Of a DNA stretch of 12,472 nucleotides, positions 1 to 4,856 are shown in pieces. This stretch comes from Bacteroidales bacterium UBA6340. Its GTDB lineage: Bacteria > Bacteroidota > Bacteroidia > Bacteroidales > Paludibacteraceae. The DNA is taken from assembly GCA_002440265.1 (NCBI GenBank), contig DJSG01000039.1, forward strand, positions 1-12,472. Reading direction: 5' to 3'. Below the pieces are notes generated by a model. That model saw only the letters and a program-made list of their open reading frames with translations, was not told the DNA's origin and did not search any database. A program made the translations under genes and the position numbers. Position 1 is the stretch's first letter. Every line of letters begins with the position of its first letter.

Positions 1-619
1 CGTTGCTGATGACGAATATCTGTGCGAACTGATACAGCCCGCTGCCCGCCCAGAACGACTCCCGCTCGTAGCGGTTGATTTGGTTGAAAGCCTCTTTGAT
101 TGCCACCCCGCGGCGTTTGAGTTCTATATGCACCAGCGGCAACCCGTTGACGAGGATGGTTACATCGTATCGGTTGTCGAAGGCTCCGCCCTCAGGGACA
201 TACTGGTTGATGACCTGCAGGCGGTTGTTGGCAAGGGTCTGTTTGTCGAGGAGGTAGATGTTCTTGGTAGTGCCGTCTTTGAGACGAATGGGGCGGATAT
301 AGTCGTTCTGAATCATCTGCGTCTTGCCTGCGATACCGAGGTTGGGGTTGGCGATATGTTCGGCGAAGAACGTCTGCCATTCCGCGTCGGTGAAGCAGAA
401 GCGGTTGAGTTGCTCTATTTGCCGGCGGAGGTTGGCGATGAGGTCTGCCTCGGTGTGGAGAGGCAGGTATTCGTAGCCCTGTGCCTCCAGTTGGCGGATA
501 AGGGCTTGCTCGAGGTCAGCCTCGCTCTGGTAGCAGGTGGAGGGCTTGTCCTGTGGCTTGTAGGCAGAGACTACGGTACTCTCGTCCGCCTCGGAGATGA
601 TGTGGTATGGATTGAGCAT
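1..619 (-). CDS. hsdR: Type I restriction endonuclease subunit R, N-terminal part (runs off the left edge)
   Basis: Reading the minus strand from an ATG at 619-617 gives an open frame of 206 codons that leaves the window at base 1, so only the N-terminal nuclease domain is present. HsdR cuts DNA after ATP-driven translocation in the HsdR-HsdM-HsdS complex. The frame shows a typical HsdR start (SEADLEQALIRQLEAQGYEY, residues 32-51) and the PD-(D/E)xK site: RYDVTILVNG with D152, then HIELKRRG with E166 and K168. These positions are almost those of EcoR124I HsdR (D151, E165, K167, from memory of the literature), which supports this start. In the same frame a TAG stop recurs every 9 bp in the repeat array just upstream, the last at 637-635, so translation cannot begin earlier than that array. 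It is the last visible gene of the leftward hsd operon. The helicase and C-terminal domains lie outside and cannot be judged for integrity. Confidence 0.93.
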   Translation of the reverse strand, partial: MLNPYHIISEADESTVVSAYKPQDKPSTCYQSEADLEQALIRQLEAQGYEYLPLHTEADLIANLRRQIEQLNRFCFTDAEWQTFFAEHIANPNLGIAGKTQMIQNDYIRPIRLKDGTTKNIYLLDKQTLANNRLQVINQYVPEGGAFDNRYDVTILVNGLPLVHIELKRRGVAIKEAFNQINRYERESFWAGSGLYQFAQIFVISN

Positions 620-634
620 AGTAGAAGTTTTTTT

Positions 635-746
635 CTAGGGGAACTAGGGAATCTAGAGGATCTAGTGAATCTAGAGGATCTAGGGGAACTAGAGGATCTA
701 GTGAATCTAGAGGATCTAGGGGAACTAGTTATCTTAGTTGTTCTAG
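635..746. repeat. Array 1: 9-bp-period CTAG repeat between the four-helix gene and hsdR
   Basis: CTAG occurs at 635, 644, 653, 662, 671, 680, 689, 698, 707, 716 and 725, then a degenerate TTAG at 734 and CTAG again at 743, all in exact 9-bp register. The five-base spacers read in order GGGAA, GGAAT, AGGAT, TGAAT, AGGAT, GGGAA, AGGAT, TGAAT, AGGAT, GGGAA. The four units at 653-688 are copied base for base at 689-724, a perfect 36-bp tandem duplication that implies recent expansion. The right end overlaps the last codons of the four-helix gene, and the left end is 15 bp from the hsdR start codon. Confidence 0.97.
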
Positions 747-1385
747 TTGTTCTTTTAGTCTTCTGTTTTCTTCTTTTAGTCTTTTGTTCTCTGCTTCGAG
801 GGCGGCGAGGCGGGCGTCCTGCTCCTGGCGGTAGCCTGTGCGTGCGGCATACATCCGCTCTTTGATACCGCCTTGGGTGACAAACTGCGTCTCCAGTCCC
901 TCGATATAGGTGCTCATCATCTTATCCACCATACGGCAAAGGGTGTAACCCGCATTGGCGGTTTCCTCGTCGCTCCATCGCTCAAAGAAGGGCAGATAGT
1001 CGGCTAATGCATTATGGGTGCGGCAGAAGAGTAGCAGCGCATCATAGCGGGGGTGTCCGTTGTCCCATAAACCACTGAAGCGGGATAGCAGATAGTCGCG
1101 GTAGTCTTCCTGCAACTCCTGTATGCTGCTGCGGGCGACATTGAGCAGTTTGAGTTGCATCTCGGTGGAGGTAACCCCGTCAGCGCAACCCTCCACGATG
1201 TTCTGCTTGCCCGAGCGGGCAGCCTGTACCATCTGATCCACGGTGCGGTCGCCGTGGGCGGGTAGGAAACGCCGGCAGAAGACAACGGTCATCTGGTAGA
1301 GCACATCGGTCTTTTGGTAGAAATAGAGTTCTTTCCAATTGACTTGCGTGCGCAGCACGCGGGGGATGGATTTTTGTGGTTGCAT
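729..1385 (-). CDS. Four-helix-bundle suffix domain protein inside the hsd operon
   Basis: This 218-residue protein resembles the four-helix-bundle (S23-like) family with the C-terminal suffix domain that Bacteroidota carry, often in or beside restriction loci. I recognise the core signature DQMVQAARSGKQNIVEG at residues 50-66, a long helical middle (residues 74-165), and the suffix-type segment GGIKERMYAARTGYR at 172-186. Residues 187-218 form a predicted coiled coil with spaced leucines (LEAENKRLKEENRRLKEQ), so the protein could oligomerise or dock on another coiled coil. No signal peptide or membrane segment is seen, so it is probably cytoplasmic. It lies between hsdS and hsdR, 92 bp after hsdS and 109 bp before hsdR, and both gaps are filled largely by repeat arrays. 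Its biochemical function is unknown. Its position suggests an accessory to the restriction complex, but that is inference. The end of the coiled coil uses CTA leucine codons in register with array 1. Confidence 0.85.
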   Translation of the reverse strand: MQPQKSIPRVLRTQVNWKELYFYQKTDVLYQMTVVFCRRFLPAHGDRTVDQMVQAARSGKQNIVEGCADGVTSTEMQLKLLNVARSSIQELQEDYRDYLLSRFSGLWDNGHPRYDALLLFCRTHNALADYLPFFERWSDEETANAGYTLCRMVDKMMSTYIEGLETQFVTQGGIKERMYAARTGYRQEQDARLAALEAENKRLKEENRRLKEQLEQLR

Positions 1386-1423
1386 AGGCTTTGTTGTTTA
1401 GTTGGTGGTTTTTTTAGTGGTTT

Positions 1424-1481
1424 CTAGAAGATCTAGAAGATCTAGGTGCTCTAGAAGATCTAGAAGATCTAGGTGATCTAG
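1424..1481. repeat. Array 2: 9-bp-period CTAG repeat downstream of hsdS
   Basis: Seven CTAG tetramers lie at 1424, 1433, 1442, 1451, 1460, 1469 and 1478 with no slippage. Spacers are AAGAT, AAGAT, GTGCT, AAGAT, AAGAT, GTGAT, so 1424-1450 and 1451-1477 are 27-bp tandem copies differing at one base. The stop codon of hsdS (TAG on the minus strand, 1480-1478) is part of the rightmost CTAG, and every further unit puts another TAG in the hsdS frame, giving seven in-frame stops. AGATCT palindromes recur inside the array, so the transcript could form short hairpins. Confidence 0.96.
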
Positions 1482-2662
1482 AAAGTGAGCATCCGCTCTC
1501 TGTAGTACTCATATTTCTGTTTCACGGCTGCGATGAGAGCGGGAATACCCTCTTGGGTGTTATGGACAAGAGTCTCATACTTGTCCAAGATACCTACGAT
1601 ACGCTCCTGCTCCGAAAGAGGGGGGAGGGGGATAAGGATTTCTTCTAATGCCTTGGGGGTTACTTCAATTACTTTTGTTCCATGTACAAGTTTTTTCTTT
1701 TGTTCCGCAAACATCGCAGTATGAAAATAGTAAGACAGATATTTGGCATTCTGTTGATGATGAATGATTGCAGTATGTCCGCTAACAGCAATTGGCTCTT
1801 TCCCTATCCAAGCAACACACTTGCATACATCTTCTATATTTTCACTGGTTACTGCCATTACAATATCATTAGGTTGTGCCTTTTTCGATTTGCAGAAGAC
1901 ATCTTCACCTACATAGGTTATTGTTTCTGTCGCAGATGTTCCATAATGTGTATATATCTGCCCGTAATGAATACAGGGGTATCCGCTCTCTACAAAATCT
2001 TTCTTTTGGAAGTTTCCGCCCCTTATAATCTCTGCTATTTCTCCCAGTTTCATCCATTTTACCGGTGTGGTGGAATTAAGCCTTGCATCGAATTGGGTAG
2101 TCGAGTCGGGAGCAAAAGAAAGGAGACGGTTTCGGTAGAAATCGTATCGTTTCTTTTGGAGTTCCAGCTCCGCCTCCAGCTCCGCTGTCAGCGAAGTCAA
2201 TTTATCCAAATAGGATGCGATGGTTTGCTGGATAGGAAGAGGGGGAAGGGGGATTTCAAATGATTGGAGCGTCCCTAAAGTAATATAGGGTACAGAGCCA
2301 TCTTTCTGTGCTGCAATGGCATAGTCTCTAAAAAAGGCTTTCATACAATAGAATAAAAACATCGCTTCTATGCCCTCTATAAAATCATATAAAACATAAG
2401 TCCGCTGATAGGCATTAAATTTTCCTTTGAAGTACTTGACATTTCCGAGATAGCCATTGCCTGCAACAAGCAACGCCTCACAATCAAAAGCGTAATTATC
2501 AATTTGATAGATAGTATCACTACAAGTAAAAAAGGCGTATTCTCCACCATCTACCATCGCATTTGCATTAAGTTTTCCAGTCGTAATTTTGCACACTTCC
2601 TCTAATCTTACTCTCTCTACCCCTTCGGGGCAGTATGTGCGTATAAGGTCGTCTATTTTCAT
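1478..2662 (-). CDS. hsdS: Type I restriction-modification specificity subunit S
   Basis: HsdS gives the HsdM2S methyltransferase and the full restriction complex their DNA target. The 394-residue protein has the standard two-half layout. The first target-recognition domain spans about residues 17-135 and ends in IPLPPLPIQQTIASYLDKL (137-155). A central helical spacer covers about 156-183 (ELEAELELQKKRYDFYRNRL). The second recognition domain is at about 201-340 and ends in IPLPPLSEQERIVGILDKY (344-362). A second helical segment closes the protein (365-394, ending EYYRERMLTF). Both recognition domains are visibly richer in A+T than the conserved segments and neighbouring genes, as expected for modules exchanged by recombination. 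The gene is full length, with an ATG at 2662-2660, and is separated from hsdM by array 3. Its stop lies in array 2. The recognition sequence cannot be deduced from the protein by eye. Confidence 0.95.
   Translation of the reverse strand: MKIDDLIRTYCPEGVERVRLEEVCKITTGKLNANAMVDGGEYAFFTCSDTIYQIDNYAFDCEALLVAGNGYLGNVKYFKGKFNAYQRTYVLYDFIEGIEAMFLFYCMKAFFRDYAIAAQKDGSVPYITLGTLQSFEIPLPPLPIQQTIASYLDKLTSLTAELEAELELQKKRYDFYRNRLLSFAPDSTTQFDARLNSTTPVKWMKLGEIAEIIRGGNFQKKDFVESGYPCIHYGQIYTHYGTSATETITYVGEDVFCKSKKAQPNDIVMAVTSENIEDVCKCVAWIGKEPIAVSGHTAIIHHQQNAKYLSYYFHTAMFAEQKKKLVHGTKVIEVTPKALEEILIPLPPLSEQERIVGILDKYETLVHNTQEGIPALIAAVKQKYEYYRERMLTF
1616..2254. repeat. Imperfect 18-bp direct repeat linking the two halves of hsdS
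   Basis: The stretches at 1616-1633 and 2237-2254 match at 17 of 18 bases (AAGAGGGGG, then G or A, then AGGGGGAT). They encode the IPLPPL motif that closes each recognition domain. Repeats at these positions are the usual crossover points for swapping or duplicating recognition domains in type I loci. The 603 bp between them hold the second recognition domain and the central spacer. Confidence 0.7.
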
Positions 2663-2702
2663 TTGGGTCGTTTGTTTTTTGTTGGTTGGGTGGTTTTCTT
2701 TT

Positions 2703-2832
2703 CCAGAGATTCTAGAGGAACTAGACTTTCTAGACTTTCTAGAGGAACTAGTGGAACTAGACTTTCTAGATTTTCTAGACTTTCTAGATTTTCTGGGATT
2801 TCTAGAATATCCAGGGTTTCTATACTTTCTAG
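2703..2832. repeat. Array 3: 9-bp-period CTAG repeat between hsdM and hsdS
   Basis: Fifteen positions in perfect 9-bp register run from 2703 to 2829. Eleven are exact CTAG (2712, 2721, 2730, 2739, 2748, 2757, 2766, 2775, 2784, 2802, 2829) and four are one-base variants (CCAG at 2703 and 2811, CTGG at 2793, CTAT at 2820). Variants concentrate at the hsdM end, so that end seems older or decayed. Spacers mix AGGAA/TGGAA units with ACTTT/ATTTT units, unlike arrays 1, 2 and 4. The pair ACTTT, ATTTT is duplicated (2757-2774 and 2775-2792). In the hsdM reading frame, TAG stops follow the true TAA stop. Confidence 0.95.
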
Positions 2833-2834
2833 TT

Positions 2835-4529
2835 TTATAGCCCCTCCTTTGGAGGGGTTGGGGAGGTCGCTGTTTGGGAGGTCGGGGTTGTGGAGGTCAT
2901 CTCCTTGGTCAGGCGGTCGATTTCATCGAAGAGGCGGTTCACATTGGTGTGGACGCGGTGTATCTCCGCCTCGAGGCGGTCGATGTCTATCTCCTCGCGG
3001 GTGTCCTCCTGCTCCACATAGGAGTTGACCGACAGGTTGTACTCCCTCTCCGCCACACGGGCATTGTCCACATACGCCGAGAAATGCGCCACCTCCCCGC
3101 GTTCGCGGTACTCGCCGAGTATCTTCTGGATATTCTCTTCGGTCAGTTTGTTCTTGTTGCCCTCGTGGACAAACTCCGCGCCGGCATCGATAAAGAGGGT
3201 CTTGTTCTCCTGTTTGTTCTTCTTCAAGACAATGATACAGGTGGCGATACTCACCCCGAAAAAGAGGTTCTGCGGCAGTTGTATCACACAGTCCACAAAA
3301 TTGTTGTCTATCAAGTATTTGCGTATCTTCTGTTCTGCCCCGCCGCGGTACAGCACACCGGGGAACTCGACGATAGCCGCCGTGCCGCTGCTGCTGAGCC
3401 AATGGAGGATATGCATAGTGAAGGCGAGGTCTGCCTTGCTCTTGGGAGCCAGTACGCCTGCGGGCGAGAAACGCTCGTCGTTGATGAGGAGCGGGTTGCC
3501 GTCGCCCGCCCAACGGATGGAGTAGGGCGGGTTGGAGACGATGACATCAAACGGCTGGTCGTCCCAGTGCTTGGGTTCCTCGAGGGTGTCGCCGAGGGCG
3601 ATGTCGAACTTCTCGTAGTTGATGTCGTGGAGGAACATATTGATACGGCATAGGTTGTAGGTGGTGCGGTTGATTTCCTGCCCGAAGAATCCCTGCCGCA
3701 CGTTGTCCCTGCCCAGTACCTTGCATACTTGCAGGAGCAGCGAGCCCGACCCGCAGGCGGGGTCATAGACTTTCTGCACCTGCTGTTTGCCGTCGGTGGC
3801 GATAAGTGCCAGCAGGCGCGAGACCTCCTGCGGAGTGAAGAACTCGCCGCCGCTCTTGCCGGCATTGCCGGCATACATGGTCATCAGATACTCATACGCA
3901 TCGCCGAAGGCATCGATGAGATGGGAGGAATAGGGGCTAGGAGAACTAGAAAAACTAGAAGAACTAGAAGAACTAGGGGAACTAGAGGAACTAGGGGAAC
4001 TAGGGGAACTAGGGGAACTAGACCCCAGATTCATGTCGCCGATGGCGTTGAGGATTTTGCAGAGGCGCTCGTTGCGCTTCTGTACGGTGTTGCCGAGTTT
4101 GGTGGAGTTGACGTCCAAGTCCTCAAACAGCCCCCGCATATCGTCCTCGCTCGCCGTACCGACTGCCGACTGCTCTATCGCAGCAAACACCGCCGAGAGA
4201 GTCTCGTTGAGGTTGGTATCCTCTTTTGCCCGACGGCGCACATTGCAGAATAGTTGGCTCGGCAAGATAAAAAAGCCTTTCTCTCGCACGATGTCTTCTT
4301 TGGCTTGGAGGGCATCCTCGTCGCCGAAAGCGGCATAGTCGAAATCCTCTATCCCCGCCTCATGTTGCAGACGGTTGATATAGTCGGTGATGTTTTCCGA
4401 GATATAGCGGTAGAAGAGCATACCGAGCACGTACTGCTTGAAGTCCCAGCCGTCCACCGAACCGCGCAGTTCGTTGGCTATCGCCCAGATGGTCTTGAAG
4501 AGTTCCTGTTTCTGTTGGGTGGAGTTCAT
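2835..4529 (-). CDS. hsdM: Type I DNA adenine methyltransferase subunit M with an in-frame Ser/Pro repeat insert
   Basis: HsdM transfers a methyl group from S-adenosylmethionine to adenine N6 at sites chosen by HsdS, and is also needed for restriction. The 564-residue protein has the N-terminal helical HsdM domain (about 1-165, including LRGSVDGWDFKQYVLGMLFY at 21-40) and then the Rossmann-type methyltransferase. AdoMet motif DPACGSGSLL is at 256-265 and the catalytic NPPY at 333-336. IDAFGDAYEYLMTMYAGNAG at 205-224 and GEFFTPQEV at 228-236 are strongly conserved in EcoR124I-like HsdM. Between NLG (169) and HLIDAFGD (203) lies an insert of about 30 mostly Ser/Pro residues encoded by array 4. 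Family members I know have only a few residues here. The C-terminus carries an extra Thr/Ser/Pro tail (about 544-564) made by GGGAGGTCG-type repeats and a REP-like palindrome. The ATG at 4529 is the first gene start after a good promoter. All catalytic motifs are intact, so it is probably functional. Confidence 0.95.
   Translation of the reverse strand: MNSTQQKQELFKTIWAIANELRGSVDGWDFKQYVLGMLFYRYISENITDYINRLQHEAGIEDFDYAAFGDEDALQAKEDIVREKGFFILPSQLFCNVRRRAKEDTNLNETLSAVFAAIEQSAVGTASEDDMRGLFEDLDVNSTKLGNTVQKRNERLCKILNAIGDMNLGSSSPSSPSSPSSSSSPSSSSSSSFSSSPSPYSSHLIDAFGDAYEYLMTMYAGNAGKSGGEFFTPQEVSRLLALIATDGKQQVQKVYDPACGSGSLLLQVCKVLGRDNVRQGFFGQEINRTTYNLCRINMFLHDINYEKFDIALGDTLEEPKHWDDQPFDVIVSNPPYSIRWAGDGNPLLINDERFSPAGVLAPKSKADLAFTMHILHWLSSSGTAAIVEFPGVLYRGGAEQKIRKYLIDNNFVDCVIQLPQNLFFGVSIATCIIVLKKNKQENKTLFIDAGAEFVHEGNKNKLTEENIQKILGEYRERGEVAHFSAYVDNARVAEREYNLSVNSYVEQEDTREEIDIDRLEAEIHRVHTNVNRLFDEIDRLTKEMTSTTPTSQTATSPTPPKEGL
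2841..2857. repeat. GC-rich REP-like palindrome within the 3' end of hsdM
   Basis: CCCCTCC and GGAGGGG form a perfect 7-bp inverted repeat around TTT, followed on the plus strand by GGGAGGTCG-type units (near 2861 and 2877). Similar CCCCTCC-TTT-GGAGGGG elements are, as I recall, common dispersed repeats in Bacteroidales intergenic DNA. Here the element is translated as the last residues of HsdM (TPPKEGL) and may also act as an RNA hairpin. Confidence 0.6.
3937..4021. repeat. Array 4: 9-bp-period CTAG repeat inside the hsdM coding sequence
   Basis: Ten exact CTAG tetramers occur at 3937, 3946, 3955, 3964, 3973, 3982, 3991, 4000, 4009 and 4018. Spacers are GAGAA, AAAAA, AAGAA, AAGAA, GGGAA, AGGAA, GGGAA, GGGAA, GGGAA. 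Read on the minus strand in the hsdM frame, each unit is AGT-TCC-CCT or a close variant, giving Ser-Ser-Pro or Ser-Ser-Ser. The unit is three codons long, so gain or loss of copies keeps the frame. Of the three minus-strand frames, one would place TAG in every unit. hsdM uses an open one. Confidence 0.97.
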
Positions 4530-4551
4530 TGTAATTATGAATTATGAATTG

Positions 4552-4582
4552 CAAAGATATACATATTTTTTCATTCCTGCAA
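4552..4582 (-). promoter_or_regulatory. Promoter of the hsd operon
   Basis: On the minus strand TATCTTTG (4559-4552) matches the Bacteroidota -7 consensus TAnnTTTG, with TTG (4582-4580) 20 bases upstream as the -33 element. Transcription would start near 4547, giving a short A+T-rich leader of about 18 bases before the hsdM ATG at 4529. The spacing and consensus match are direct observations. Activity is inferred. Confidence 0.7.
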
Positions 4583-4765
4583 CATTACCGGACGGCAGGC
4601 AGGATATGATGGCTGTGGTTTCTCCCTATTTCAAGGGATACTGGGGAGTGGAATTTCAGTAAATTGCGGTATTGCCCGCGGGGGCGGAAGGCAGTAATCC
4701 TATGCCTGATTGGGCATTTGCGGAAACATTAACAGCCATTTTTCGCCATATTTCAGGGAAATAAG

Positions 4766-4796
4766 TTTGCTATATTCGCTTTTTTTCGTACCTTTG
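4766..4796 (+). promoter_or_regulatory. Promoter of the alpha-glucan phosphorylase gene
   Basis: TTTG at 4766-4769 and TACCTTTG at 4789-4796 are separated by exactly 19 bases, an excellent Bacteroidota sigma-ABfr type promoter. The start of transcription is expected near 4802. A 6-bp inverted repeat (4749-4763) sits immediately upstream. Confidence 0.75.
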
Positions 4797-4856
4797 CGCG
4801 ATTTTTAGGTTAGGCACCTGCGGGTGCATAGTATTTATACAAAAAAGATTTCAGAC

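Larger units (their letters stand above)
4530..4856. other. Divergent intergenic region between hsdM and the phosphorylase gene
   Basis: This 327-bp stretch has no convincing gene. It holds the leftward hsdM promoter near 4552-4582 and the rightward phosphorylase promoter near 4766-4796. Next to hsdM, AATTATG is repeated in tandem (4533-4546). Small inverted repeats occur at 4702-4717 (ATGCC...GGCAT, 6-base loop) and 4749-4763 (TATTTC-AGG-GAAATA). The second ends two bases before the -33 box of the phosphorylase promoter and could be an operator. A TATTTCA-(A)GGG motif occurs both near 4627 and at 4749. No tRNA or insertion sequence is visible. Confidence 0.6.

Noticed and set aside
80..865. 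A 261-codon plus-strand frame with a leucine-rich end
   Set aside because: It is antisense to hsdR and the four-helix gene. The minus-strand product has clear nuclease motifs, and the leucine-rich part is only array 1 read in the opposite direction.
1478..2662. Phase-variable invertible hsdS system
   Set aside because: There is no second hsdS, no site-specific recombinase and no inverted copy of the recognition domains in this window.
2589..2840. Plus-strand frame rich in Leu, Asp, Phe and Glu resembling a leucine-rich repeat
   Set aside because: It is simply array 3 translated. It overlaps the start of hsdS and has no family support.
635..4021. The repeat arrays as a CRISPR
   Set aside because: The repeated core is 4 bp with 5-bp spacers, far from CRISPR repeat and spacer sizes, and there are no cas genes.
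635..4021. The arrays as recognition sites of this restriction enzyme (CTAG-N5-CTAG)
   Set aside because: A bipartite shape is suggestive, but the two HsdS recognition domains differ, so a symmetric site is unlikely. Methylation data would be needed to revive the idea.
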